Source: Stenotrophomonas maltophilia (lineage in GTDB: Bacteria; Pseudomonadota; Gammaproteobacteria; Xanthomonadales; Xanthomonadaceae). From it: DNA of 64,000 bases. Below, one piece after another: positions 54,735 to 63,625 of this stretch (within the stretch, counting starts at the first letter, position 1; the number at the start of each line of letters is the position of its first letter). The DNA lies in contig NZ_CP106759.1 of the NCBI RefSeq assembly GCF_025642255.1, positions 3,499,501 to 3,563,500 on the forward strand. The letters are read 5' to 3'. The translations under genes were made by a program, and so were the position numbers. The notes under the pieces were generated by a model. It worked only from the letters and a program-made list of their open reading frames with translations, made no database searches and had not been told where the DNA came from.

Positions 54735-56201
54735 TCAGATCGGGTAAGCGGGCGCCTCGCCCTTGACGGTCAACCACTGCCACTGCGTGAACTCCTCCCA
54801 GTTGGCGGGGCCGCCGATACTGGTGCCATTGCCGGATGCTCCGACGCCGCCAAAGGGATTGATCACCTCGTCGTTCACGGTCTGATCGTTTATGTGCAGC
54901 AGTCCGGTGCGCAGGCGCTCGCCGAGCTTCAGTGCGCGGCCGACATTGCTGGAAACGATGGCCATCGACAGGCCGTACTCGCTGTCGTTGGCCAGGCGCA
55001 CGGCATCGTCGTCATCGTCGAACGGCACCACCACCGCCACCGGCGCGAAGATTTCTTCGTTGAACGCCGGATTGTCAGCAGCGACGTTGCCAAGCACGGT
55101 CGGCGCGAAGAACAGATCGCGATAGGTACCTCCGGCCTCCAGCGAGGCACCGGCCTGCACTGCCTGCTCGACCACGCGCGTGGCGTGGTCGCGCTGGCCG
55201 GCATTGATCAGCGGACCGATCGCCACGTCTTCGCGCGCCGGATCGCCCACCTTCAATGAATTGGCCTTGGCCACCAGCTTCTGCAGGAACGCGGAGTGGA
55301 TCTTCCGCTGCACCAGCACGCGGCCGGTCGCCATGCAGATCTGGCCCTGATGCAGGTAGACCCCCCACGCGGTGTTGGCCACCGCCAGGTCGAGGTCGGC
55401 ATCATCGAGGATGATCAACGAGTTCTTGCCGCCCAGCTCCAACGAGACCTTCTTCAGATGCTTGCCCGCCGCCTCTCCGACCTTGCGCCCGGCGGCGGTG
55501 GAGCCGGTGAACTGGATCATCGCCACGTGCGGATCGCTGGTCAGCGCAGCGCCGGCCGCGCCATCACCGGGCAGCATGTGCAGAACGCCTGCCGGCAGGC
55601 CGGCCTGCTCGAACAGGCGTGCGATCACCGCCCCGCCGCACACCGCTGTGCGCGGGTCAGGTTTGAGTACCACCGCGTTGCCCAGCGCGATGGCCGGCGC
55701 CACCGCGCGCATGGCCAGATACAGCGGGAAGTTGAAAGGCGAGATGACCCCCACCACACCCAGCGGTCGGCGCCGCGCCAGATTCAGCCGGCCCGGCTCG
55801 GAAGGCAGAATCTCGCCGGTGCTGCGCGACGGCAGCGCCGCAGCCTCGTGCAGTGCCTTGATGGTCACCTTGGCCTCAAAACCTGCCTTCAGGCGGGTGG
55901 AGCCGCTTTCGCGTACCAGCCATTCGACCAGGGTGTCGATGTGTTCTTCGGCCAGGCGTGCCGCTTTGCGCAGCACTTCAGCGCGCTGTTCGTACGGAGC
56001 CGCCGCCCACGCCTGCTGCGCCTGCGCAGCGGCCGCCGCCGAGCGCGCCACCTGCGCCGGGTCGGCCAAGCCGATCTGGCCGAGCGTGTTACCGGTGGCC
56101 GGCTCGATCACCGGCTGCCGTTGCGCGGCCGCCTGCCACCGGCCATCGAAGAGGGCGCCGGCCCAAAGGGCGTCCGGCAGCCACGGAGAAGATGCAGTCA
56201 T
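54735..56201 (-). CDS. Benzaldehyde-type aldehyde dehydrogenase (XylC-like)
   Basis: This 488-residue NAD(P)-dependent dehydrogenase matches XylC in length. The catalytic cysteine is in HQGQICMATGRVLV, the base glutamate in SLELGGKNSLIIL, and the NAD pocket in GSTAAGRKVGEAAG. The end INPFGGVGASGNGTSIGGPANWEEFTQW is typical of benzaldehyde dehydrogenases. With the adjacent alcohol dehydrogenase it would convert aromatic alcohol to acid. A long upstream open frame exists; the ATG at 56199-56201 gives family length. Confidence 0.88.
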   Translation of the reverse strand: MTASSPWLPDALWAGALFDGRWQAAAQRQPVIEPATGNTLGQIGLADPAQVARSAAAAAQAQQAWAAAPYEQRAEVLRKAARLAEEHIDTLVEWLVRESGSTRLKAGFEAKVTIKALHEAAALPSRSTGEILPSEPGRLNLARRRPLGVVGVISPFNFPLYLAMRAVAPAIALGNAVVLKPDPRTAVCGGAVIARLFEQAGLPAGVLHMLPGDGAAGAALTSDPHVAMIQFTGSTAAGRKVGEAAGKHLKKVSLELGGKNSLIILDDADLDLAVANTAWGVYLHQGQICMATGRVLVQRKIHSAFLQKLVAKANSLKVGDPAREDVAIGPLINAGQRDHATRVVEQAVQAGASLEAGGTYRDLFFAPTVLGNVAADNPAFNEEIFAPVAVVVPFDDDDDAVRLANDSEYGLSMAIVSSNVGRALKLGERLRTGLLHINDQTVNDEVINPFGGVGASGNGTSIGGPANWEEFTQWQWLTVKGEAPAYPI

Positions 56202-56313
56202 GGGTGTCCTCCTGTGTCGTGCGTCCATTCCACGCCTACCGCCCGCAGCAGGCAATCGGCCATCTGCCGGTGGCCTGCAAAGGCTTGAATCGGCGGGGAT
56301 TTGCAGCATGGCG

Positions 56314-56334
56314 ACTGTCCAGTTCCTGCACAGT
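56314..56334. promoter_or_regulatory. Candidate operator upstream of the aldehyde dehydrogenase operon
   Basis: ACTGTCCAG-TTC-CTGCACAGT is an inverted repeat with 8 of 9 matching bases per arm. It lies 113 bp upstream of the aldehyde dehydrogenase start and 60 bp upstream of the divergent DUF1415 gene. It is a plausible site for the AcoR-like regulator. Confidence 0.4.
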
Positions 56335-56394
56335 GAACAGCGCAGCGGCGGCACACTGCCTACAATGGCGACCTCGCCCGCCGATGTGCCCGCC

Positions 56395-56961
56395 ATGACC
56401 GATATCGCCCTGCCCACCGACGACCCGATCGCCGCCACCCGCCTGTGGCTGGAGCGCATCGTCATCGGCCTGAACCTGTGTCCGTTCGCCAAGGCCGTAT
56501 ATGTGAAGGACCAGGTCCGCTTCGTGCTCAGTGATGCCACCACCCCCGAAGCACTGGTCGAACAGCTGGCCGAGGAACTGGTGCTGCTGCGGGACACGCC
56601 GGCCGAGCAGATCGACACCACCCTGATCGTGCACCCGCAGGTGCTGACGGATTTCCTGGACTACAACGACTTCCTCGACAACGCCGACGCGGCGATCGAG
56701 GCGCTCGATCTGCAGGGCATCCTGCAGGTGGCCAGCTTCCATCCGGACTACCAGTTCGAAGGCGTGGCCGCCAACGACGCCAGCAATTACACCAACCGCG
56801 CGCCCTATCCCACGCTGCACCTGCTGCGCGAGGACAGCGTGGCACGCGCGGTGGACGCCTTCCCCGATCCGGACGTGATCGTCGAGCGCAACATCCAGAC
56901 GCTGGACCGCATCGGCGTGGACGGCTGGCATCGCCGCCTGCGTGGCGAAGACCTGTCATGA
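56395..56961 (+). CDS. DUF1415 family protein
   Basis: This 188-residue protein starts with a helix and the DUF1415 signature WLERIVIGLNLCPFAKAVY, then RFVLSDATTPEALVEQLAEEL, FLDYNDFLDNADAAIEALDLQGILQVASFHPDYQFEG and NYTNRAPYPTLHLLRE. The family's role is unknown. The cysteine of NLCPFA is a likely functional residue. The ATG at 56395 is preferred; an earlier one at 56365 is possible. It overlaps the downstream SDR gene by 4 bp. Confidence 0.88.
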   Translation: MTDIALPTDDPIAATRLWLERIVIGLNLCPFAKAVYVKDQVRFVLSDATTPEALVEQLAEELVLLRDTPAEQIDTTLIVHPQVLTDFLDYNDFLDNADAAIEALDLQGILQVASFHPDYQFEGVAANDASNYTNRAPYPTLHLLREDSVARAVDAFPDPDVIVERNIQTLDRIGVDGWHRRLRGEDLS

Positions 56962-57761
56962 GCGCGGCTCCGCCGATCGCTGCCTGGCCTGCCGCGCCGC
57001 TGGCGGGCAAGGTGGTGCTGGTCACCGGTGGCGCCAATGGCATCGGCCGCGGCATCGCCCAGGCCGTGCTCGGTGCCGGCGGCCGCGTGCTGATCGGTGA
57101 TCTGGATACGGAAGCCGGCCACGCCTGCCTGGCCGAATGGCAGCGCGATGACGATGCGGCGTTCCAGCCCCTGGACATCACCGACGAAGCCAGCGTGCGC
57201 GCGTTCATCGCCACGGCGGTGCAGCGGTTTGGCGGCATCGATGGCCTGGTCAACAATGCCGGCATCGCCGGTGCGCACGGTACGCCGCTGCAGGACATGG
57301 CGTGGGACGAATGGCAGCGCCGCCTGTCATCGCTGCATGGCGCTTTCCTGTGCAGCCGGCATGCCCTGCCGGCACTGTCATCCGGTGGCGCCGGCGCCAT
57401 CATCAACATCGCCTCGACCCGCGCCCGGCAGTCCGAAGCCCATAGCGAAGCCTATGCCGCGGCCAAGGGCGGACTGGTGGCATTCACCCACGCGCTGGCA
57501 ATCAGCGCCGGACCGGCGGTACGGGTGAACAGCATCAGTCCGGGCTGGATCGGCACCAGCGAGTGGCAGGCGCCCTCCCGGCGCCATGCGCCCGAGTATT
57601 CGGCCATCGACCACGCACAGCATCCGGTCGGCCGCGTCGGCCGCCCGGAAGACATCGGCGCGCTGGCGGTGTACCTGTTGTCGCCGCTGTCCGGATTCAC
57701 CACCGGCCAGGATTTCATCGTCGACGGCGGCATGACCCGCAGGATGATCTACGCCGAATAG
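56958..57761 (+). CDS. Short-chain dehydrogenase/reductase
   Basis: This 267-residue SDR has the cofactor motif TGGANGIGRG (about 23-32), NNAGIAG, and the active-site YAAAKGG with serine in INIASTRARQSE. The C-terminus YLLSPLSGFTTGQDFIVDGG is classical. The substrate is unknown. It is translationally coupled (ATGA) to the DUF1415 gene, which suggests joint action. Confidence 0.9.
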   Translation: MSAAPPIAAWPAAPLAGKVVLVTGGANGIGRGIAQAVLGAGGRVLIGDLDTEAGHACLAEWQRDDDAAFQPLDITDEASVRAFIATAVQRFGGIDGLVNNAGIAGAHGTPLQDMAWDEWQRRLSSLHGAFLCSRHALPALSSGGAGAIINIASTRARQSEAHSEAYAAAKGGLVAFTHALAISAGPAVRVNSISPGWIGTSEWQAPSRRHAPEYSAIDHAQHPVGRVGRPEDIGALAVYLLSPLSGFTTGQDFIVDGGMTRRMIYAE

Positions 57762-57775
57762 AGCACCGCTTTCCG

Positions 57776-57835
57776 GTAGGTGCGGACCTTGGTCCGCACC
57801 ATTGCCAGGAAGTGCCAACCAAGGTTGGCACCTAC
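57776..57835. repeat. GTAG inverted pair, GTAGGTGCGGACC/GTAGGTGCCAACC subtypes
   Basis: GTAGGTGCGGACCTTGGTCC on the plus strand and, inverted, GTAGGTGCCAACCTTGGTTG on the minus strand face each other. The stems differ in sequence but share the GTAG end. It lies between the SDR and prlC genes. Confidence 0.85.
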
Positions 57836-57844
57836 CAGAGCGGC

Positions 57845-59875
57845 TTACGCCATGCCCGAATGGCGCAGCAGTGCATCGATCTGCGGCGCACGGCCACGGA
57901 AGGCCTTGAAGTTCTCGGCCGCTGGACGGCTGCCCCCGCGCGAGAGGATCTCGTCGCGGAAACGTGCACCGGTCGCGGCCAACGCCTGCGGTGCTTCCTC
58001 GAACGCCGCATAGGCATCGGCACTGAGCACCTCGGCCCATTTGTAACTGTAGTAGCCGGCCGCATAGCCACCGGCGAAGATGTGGCTGAACTGATGCGGG
58101 AAGCGGTTCCAGGCTGGCGGATGATTCACCGCCACTTCGCCGCGCACGCGCTCCAGCAGTGCCAGCACACTGTCCTGCGTGGGCTCGAACTGGCTGTGCA
58201 GCAGCATGTCGAACAGACCGAACTCCAGCTGGCGGACAGTCGCCATGCCGCTGTGGAAATTGCGCGCGGCCAGCATGCGCTCATACAGCGCACGTGGCAG
58301 CGGTTCACCCGTCTCCACGTGCGCAGTCATGCGCTGCAGGTGGTCCCATTCCCAGCAGAAGTTCTCCATGAACTGGCTGGGGAGCTCCACCGCATCCCAT
58401 TCCACGCCATTGATGCCGGCCACGCCCAGCTCACCAATCCGGGTCAGCAGCTGGTGCAGGCCATGGCCCATTTCATGGAACAGCGTGGTCACTTCATTGT
58501 GGCTGAACGTAGCAGGCCTGCCGCTGGCGCCGCGACCGAAGTTGCACACCAGGTACACCAGCGGCGTCTGCACGCTGCCATCGGCACGCTCGCGCCGGTT
58601 GCGGCAATCGTCCATCCACGCACCGCCGCGCTTGCCCTCACGGGCGTACAGATCCAGATAGAACTGGCCTACCAGCGCGTCCTGCGCATCGACCAGGCGG
58701 AAGAAGCGTACGTCCTCGTGCCAGACCGGCGCGCTGTCCTCCTGCACGCGCAGTCCATACAGCTGCTCGATCACCGAGAACAATCCACCCAGCACCTTCG
58801 GCTCGGTGAAGTACTGTTTCACCTCCTGCTCGGAATAGCTGTAGCGCGCCTGCTTCAGGCGGTCGGCCGCGAACGCCAGGTCCCAGGCCTGCAGGCTGTC
58901 GATGCCCAGGTGGTCACGCGCGAACTGCTCCAGTTCGGCACGGTCCCTGGCCGCGAACGGCTTGGCGCGCGACGCCAGGTCACGCAGGAAGCCCAGCACT
59001 TCGGCCGGGTCCTGCGCCATCTTGGTGGCCACCGAGTAGTCGGCGTAGGAATCAAAGCCGAGCAGTGCGGCCAGTTCGGCCCGCAGGGCCAGGATGCGGT
59101 CGATGTTGCCGCTGTTGTCCAACGCGTCATCGCCGAATTCGGAAGCGCGCTGCGCGCTGGCCCGGTACAGGATCTCGCGCAGGTCACGATCTTCGGCCCA
59201 GGTCTGTACCGGCAGATAACACGGCATCTGCAGCGTCAACTTCCAACCGTCCCTGCCATCGTTCGCCGCTGCCGCACGCGCGGCAGCCTTCACGTCGTCC
59301 GGCACGCCGGCCAGGCGTGCTTCGTCTTCCACGATCAACGACCACGCATCGGTGGCGTCCAGCACATTCTGCGAGAACTTCGCGGACAGCGCCGACAGTT
59401 CTTCCTTGATCGCGGCGAACCGCTGCTGGGCGTCCGGCGCCAGCTCCGCGCCCCCCAGGCGGAAGTCGCGCAGCGTATTGTCCAGCACCTTGCGCCGGGC
59501 CTCATCGAACGACCCCGCCTCCGGGCCGGTGGCCAATGCCTGGTACTGGCGGTACAGCGCCAGGTTCTGGCCCAGCGCACTGGCGAAGCGGGTCACCCGC
59601 GGCAGGTTGCTGTTGTAGGCCTCGCGCAGTTCCGGCGTGTTGACCACGCCCTGCAGGTGGCCGACCAGGCCCCAGGCGCGCCACAGCCGCTCGGTGGCAT
59701 CGTCCAGCGGGACCACGAAGGTGTCCCAGCGGACCGGCTGCACCTGCTCGGCTGCGTTGACGGCGGCCTCGGCCTCGGCCAGCAGCACGTCCAGCGCCGG
59801 CGCCACGTGCTCGGGGCGGATCGCCTCGAAGCGCGGCAGGCCGGAGAAATCGAGCAGGGGGTTGGCAGCGGTCAC
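57845..59875 (-). CDS. prlC: Oligopeptidase A, M3 zinc metallopeptidase
   Basis: This 676-residue cytoplasmic peptidase degrades short peptides, including cleaved signal peptides. The zinc motif is HEMGHGLHQLL with the third ligand in the following ELPSQFMENFCWE. The segment YFTEPKVLGGLFSVIEQLYGL is family typical. The start is set at GTG 59875-59873 because it is preceded by GGAGATCTGCC and gives the family N-terminus (TAANPLLDFSGLPRFEAIRPEHV); the ATG at 59965 would add 30 odd residues. Confidence 0.95.
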   Translation of the reverse strand: MTAANPLLDFSGLPRFEAIRPEHVAPALDVLLAEAEAAVNAAEQVQPVRWDTFVVPLDDATERLWRAWGLVGHLQGVVNTPELREAYNSNLPRVTRFASALGQNLALYRQYQALATGPEAGSFDEARRKVLDNTLRDFRLGGAELAPDAQQRFAAIKEELSALSAKFSQNVLDATDAWSLIVEDEARLAGVPDDVKAAARAAAANDGRDGWKLTLQMPCYLPVQTWAEDRDLREILYRASAQRASEFGDDALDNSGNIDRILALRAELAALLGFDSYADYSVATKMAQDPAEVLGFLRDLASRAKPFAARDRAELEQFARDHLGIDSLQAWDLAFAADRLKQARYSYSEQEVKQYFTEPKVLGGLFSVIEQLYGLRVQEDSAPVWHEDVRFFRLVDAQDALVGQFYLDLYAREGKRGGAWMDDCRNRRERADGSVQTPLVYLVCNFGRGASGRPATFSHNEVTTLFHEMGHGLHQLLTRIGELGVAGINGVEWDAVELPSQFMENFCWEWDHLQRMTAHVETGEPLPRALYERMLAARNFHSGMATVRQLEFGLFDMLLHSQFEPTQDSVLALLERVRGEVAVNHPPAWNRFPHQFSHIFAGGYAAGYYSYKWAEVLSADAYAAFEEAPQALAATGARFRDEILSRGGSRPAAENFKAFRGRAPQIDALLRHSGMA

Positions 59876-60044
59876 GGCAGATCTCCAGTTACGGGCCCGA
59901 GGAGCGGGCAGCCCAGTCGATATGGCGCTGGCCGGAGCCGCAGACAAGGGGGGCGCGCCGATCATTCACGTCGGCCTTACGGGGTCGCGCGGAAGCTCTG
60001 GGTGCGGGGGAGTCCGCAGCGGAACATGCCGATAGAGGCCCCAC

Positions 60045-60449
60045 ATGGAAGGTCTGGCTCAGGTTGCAACCGCGTTGCCGGTCCGGTCGCTGGCGCTGTC
60101 TGCCAGCGCGGAGGAGTTGTCCTGGATCGCCACATTGTGCGATCCCGGCGATGATGCCCGGCGCCATCTGCAGGAGCTGCAGGTGCTCATGCAGCAGGGC
60201 GGCATCCTCAACGATGAGCAGGAGTGGTACCCGTTCGAGGTGATCGAACGCGGTGCCCGCCACCTGCACCCGGGGCACGAGCGTGAGTTCGTGATCTGCG
60301 TGCTGCTGTGGCTGCAGGCGCTGGCCCAGGACCGCATCAGCAGCCTGGACCCACGGCTGCACCTGGATGATCGCGCGATGGACATCGAGGCGCTGCCTGA
60401 TGCGCTGCGCGATGCGGTGCTCGACGCGTTCACTGCGGCGGGATACTGA
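60045..60449 (+). CDS. Protein of unknown function
   Basis: This 134-residue soluble, leucine- and alanine-rich helical protein has no signal peptide or recognised motif. It starts 170 bp from the divergent prlC gene and ends just before a cluster of SMAG elements. Coding is supported by frame length and codon positions only. Confidence 0.6.
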   Translation: MEGLAQVATALPVRSLALSASAEELSWIATLCDPGDDARRHLQELQVLMQQGGILNDEQEWYPFEVIERGARHLHPGHEREFVICVLLWLQALAQDRISSLDPRLHLDDRAMDIEALPDALRDAVLDAFTAAGY

Positions 60450-60460
60450 TCGGGATGCGC

Positions 60461-60590
60461 CGCTGCGCTCGCCGGGCGTGGCCCGGCGCTACCGGGATCG
60501 ACGGGCTCTGATACGCCGCTGCGCTCGCCGGGCATGGCCCGGCGCTACCGCGATCGACGGGCTCTGGTAGCGCCGGGCCATGCCCGGCGG
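60461..60590. repeat. Three SMAG elements (two minus, one plus)
   Basis: Two minus copies (60461-60492 and 60517-60548) share a 24-bp intervening segment (with GATCGACGGGCTCTG) that is repeated after the second copy; a plus copy follows at 60568-60590. The arrangement looks like duplication of a unit of about 56 bp. Confidence 0.9.
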
Positions 60591-60603
60591 AGGCACCGCA
60601 GGC

Positions 60604-61716
60604 TTACAGCGCTTCCAGGCTGCAGCACGGCAGCGCAGGCAGGCCCTGACCCGCCACGGCCGCGGCCAGCTGCGCATCGGCACCGTCCACATCGATGCCC
60701 TGTCGTGCGTACCACGCCGGGTCGTAATAGCTCTGCGCGTAGCGCTCGCCACTGTCGCACAGGATGCTGACGATGCTGCCGTGGCGGCCGGCTTCGCGCA
60801 TCCACTGCGCCGCCTGCAGCACACCGATGAAGTTGGTGCCGGTGGAGCCTCCCACGCGCCGACCGAGCTGCCGGCTGACGTGGCGCATGGCTGCCAGGCT
60901 CAATGCATCCGGCACCTTCACCATCGCATCGACGCTGGTTGGAATGAAGCTCGGCTCCACCCGCGGTCGGCCGATGCCTTCCACACGGGAGCCACCGCTG
61001 CAGGTCAGGTCACGCCACTGCTGCTCGCCCGCCACCGCCGCCTGGTAGCCCTCGAAGAACACCGAGATCTCCGGATCCGCGCAGAGGATGCGGGTGTCGT
61101 GCCGCCGGTAGCTGACGTAGCGGCCCAGCGTGGCCGCAGTGCCGCCGGTGCCTGGGCTGCACACGATCCACTCGGGTACCGGGCTGGGCTCTTCGGCCAT
61201 CTGCTTGAAGATGGACTCGGCGATGTTGTTGTTGGCGCGCCAGTCAGTGGCCCGTTCGGCGTAGGTGAACTGGTCCATGAAGTGACCGCCGGTTTCGCGC
61301 GCCAGCCGTTCCGATTCGCAGTTGAGATCACAGGCGCGCTCGACCAGGTGGCAGCGGCCACCATGGAATTCGATGGCAGCGATCTTTTCCGGCGAGGTCG
61401 TGGCCGGAATCACCGCGATGAAGGGCAGCCCCAGCAGGCGTGCGAAATACGCTTCGGACACCGCGGTCGAGCCGCTCGACGCCTCGATCACCGGCCGCCC
61501 TTCGCGCAGCCAGCCGTTGGCCAGCGCGTACAGGAACAGCGAACGCGCCAAGCGGTGCTTGAGGCTGCCGGTGGGGTGGCTGGATTCATCCTTCAGGTAG
61601 ACATCGATGCCTTCGAACCCGGGCAGCGCCATCGGGATCAGGTGGGTATCGGCGGACCGGTTGAAATCGGCTTCGATCTTGCGGATGGCCGCAGCCACCC
61701 AGGCGCGCTGGGACAT
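60604..61716 (-). CDS. PLP-dependent cysteine synthase-family enzyme, Cds1/CysK2-like
   Basis: This 370-residue fold-type II enzyme binds PLP at Lys53 in [13 protein letters not shown], and has [14 protein letters not shown] and [13 protein letters not shown]. The SLKHR context and the length beyond the usual 310 residues of CysK resemble Cds1-type cysteine desulfhydrases and mycobacterial CysK2 rather than O-acetylserine sulfhydrylase. It may release sulfide from cysteine or use alternative sulfur donors; the choice is inference. It stands alone. Confidence 0.82.
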   Translation of the reverse strand: MSQRAWVAAAIRKIEADFNRSADTHLIPMALPGFEGIDVYLKDESSHPTGSLKHRLARSLFLYALANGWLREGRPVIEASSGSTAVSEAYFARLLGLPFIAVIPATTSPEKIAAIEFHGGRCHLVERACDLNCESERLARETGGHFMDQFTYAERATDWRANNNIAESIFKQMAEEPSPVPEWIVCSPGTGGTAATLGRYVSYRRHDTRILCADPEISVFFEGYQAAVAGEQQWRDLTCSGGSRVEGIGRPRVEPSFIPTSVDAMVKVPDALSLAAMRHVSRQLGRRVGGSTGTNFIGVLQAAQWMREAGRHGSIVSILCDSGERYAQSYYDPAWYARQGIDVDGADAQLAAAVAGQGLPALPCCSLEAL

Positions 61717-61813
61717 GGAACGCCACTTCGGTGAGTACAGCTGCGCATTCTACTCCGCCCGCACCGCTGCAACGGGCGCCGCGGCCGCCCTGCACGGCCA
61801 CGGCGCCTCCACT

Positions 61814-63625
61814 TCAGATCTTGAAATCGTCGTATGCGATCCGCTCTTCCGTCACCCCCAGCCGCTGCAGCAGCTGCCGGGTCGCGGCCAGCATCGGTGG
61901 TGGCCCGCACAGGTAGAACTCGCAGCCGGAAAGATCCGGATGCCGTTGCAGCAGATCCTCATGGATGGCGTCATGCACGCGCCGGCCAGTTCCCTGCCCG
62001 GACCAGACGGGATGCCAGCTGAAGTTCGCGTGCGCTGCCTGCAGGGCCTGCATCTGCGCCATGTAGGGGCAATCGCGGTCGCTGCGGGCACCGTACCAGT
62101 AGTGGATGCGCTCCTGCCCTCCCTCGGAAAGCCGATGTTCGATCATCGCCCGCAGCGGCGCCATGCCGGCGCCGGCTCCGATGAAGATCTTTTCCCGGGA
62201 CACGCCGCTGAGCGCGAAATCACCGAACGGTCCGCTGTAGCGGACGCGATCGCCGGGGCGCAACGCGTACAGATAGCTGGACCCTTTGCCCGGCGGATGC
62301 CGCTTGCCCTGCTGCCAGCCAGGGCTGAACCGGGCCAGCAGCACCAGGCGCCCCGCTTCGGCGGCAACCGGCATCGCCAGCGAGTACGAACGACGCACCG
62401 CCGCCTTGTTGTGCAGGGTTTCCGGCAGGGCCAACGGTGCCCAGTCCTGCCGGTGTTCGTCCGGATGCCAGAGCGCGGAACGGGGCAGCTCGTATTCGGG
62501 CACATGCAGCTGCAGGTAGCAGCCGGGTTGATAGAGTGCGTCGGCGGCGTGGTCGGGACGCAGGTGGATCTCGCGCAGGAACGGGGTCACCGCTTCGATC
62601 CGCTCGACCGTTGCCTCATGCTCGGTCCACAGGCTGGCACCGCCGGCTACCTCGATCTCCATATCCGCCTCCACCTGCAGGTTGCAGGCGAGCCGGCAGC
62701 CGACCTTCAGGCGCGATCCGGCCAGGTGCGCCCGATCTGCGGCGGAAGGGGTTCCAGCCTGTCCACGGACCCGGACTTCGCACAGTCCACAGCTCTGCCC
62801 GCCGCCGCAGTTGGAAGGCAGGTTCACGCCTTCGCGGGCCAGCGCCAGGTAGACACTGTCCCCCTGCGCCGCGGCCACGGTGCGCAGGTGCGTGCCTCCC
62901 GGGGCGAACACTGCCAACTGCCGGCGGCTGCGCCATCGATGTGGAACGAACTCATGCAGGCGGACGCTTGCCAGCAGCAGCCACGCGCCGGTCAAGGCCA
63001 TCCACAGCCCCCCCAGCCCCATCCCCACCACCAGCGGATTGTTGAAGTTGGCCCGCGCCGCGTAGTCCATGATGTGCAGCATCCAGAACACATCGAACAG
63101 CCGCCACGTTGCGGTGCGATGCTCGAGCACCTGTCCGCTGTCGGCGGAGACGTAGACGGTGGTGTCCTGCGCATCGCCGAAGTCCACCCGCCACACCGCG
63201 TCGGGATGGCCGCGCGTCTCCAGACTGTGCGCCAGATGCACCGGCGCTGCGGGCACGCCCTGGCCACGGTAGGCGGCCTGCGCGACGCGCAGCGCGATCA
63301 CCGGATCGATGGTGATGCGCCTGCCATCACGCGCATCGATCACCTCGGTGCCTTCCGCTGACTGCAGTCGATACACCGGCGCCTGCAGCAGCCAGCCGCT
63401 GTCCAGGGTCGCGGCCGGCCACCGCGCAGCACGCAGCGCATCGGCCGGTGAGACGGTATCTGCCGGCCATGCCAGGGGCGCCGCGGGCGCAGCCCGCTGC
63501 GAAGTGCCGGCGATCCGGTCCGGGTCAAGCAGGCTCATGCCCAGTCCACTGCCGAGCCAGACCAGGAACTGCAGTCCCACCAGCACCCCGATCCACCTGT
63601 GCAGCCGGCGCAGCCACGGCGTCAT
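61814..63625 (-). CDS. PepSY membrane protein fused to NqrF-like ferredoxin/FAD reductase
   Basis: This 603-residue protein begins with PepSY-type membrane helices (about 10-30 and near 200-240, with WMLHIMDYAARANFNNPLVVG) around periplasmic PepSY segments. A plant-type 2Fe-2S ferredoxin domain follows (LPSNCGGGQSCGLC and a fourth cysteine in KVGCRLAC). Then comes an FAD/NAD(P) reductase with RSYSLA, the nucleotide motif GAGAGMAPLRAM and CGPPPM near the end. It would pass electrons from NADH through FAD and the iron-sulfur cluster to the membrane or periplasm, perhaps for metal or quinone reduction. Its start overlaps the upstream PepSY gene (ATGA). Confidence 0.88.
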   Translation of the reverse strand: MTPWLRRLHRWIGVLVGLQFLVWLGSGLGMSLLDPDRIAGTSQRAAPAAPLAWPADTVSPADALRAARWPAATLDSGWLLQAPVYRLQSAEGTEVIDARDGRRITIDPVIALRVAQAAYRGQGVPAAPVHLAHSLETRGHPDAVWRVDFGDAQDTTVYVSADSGQVLEHRTATWRLFDVFWMLHIMDYAARANFNNPLVVGMGLGGLWMALTGAWLLLASVRLHEFVPHRWRSRRQLAVFAPGGTHLRTVAAAQGDSVYLALAREGVNLPSNCGGGQSCGLCEVRVRGQAGTPSAADRAHLAGSRLKVGCRLACNLQVEADMEIEVAGGASLWTEHEATVERIEAVTPFLREIHLRPDHAADALYQPGCYLQLHVPEYELPRSALWHPDEHRQDWAPLALPETLHNKAAVRRSYSLAMPVAAEAGRLVLLARFSPGWQQGKRHPPGKGSSYLYALRPGDRVRYSGPFGDFALSGVSREKIFIGAGAGMAPLRAMIEHRLSEGGQERIHYWYGARSDRDCPYMAQMQALQAAHANFSWHPVWSGQGTGRRVHDAIHEDLLQRHPDLSGCEFYLCGPPPMLAATRQLLQRLGVTEERIAYDDFKI

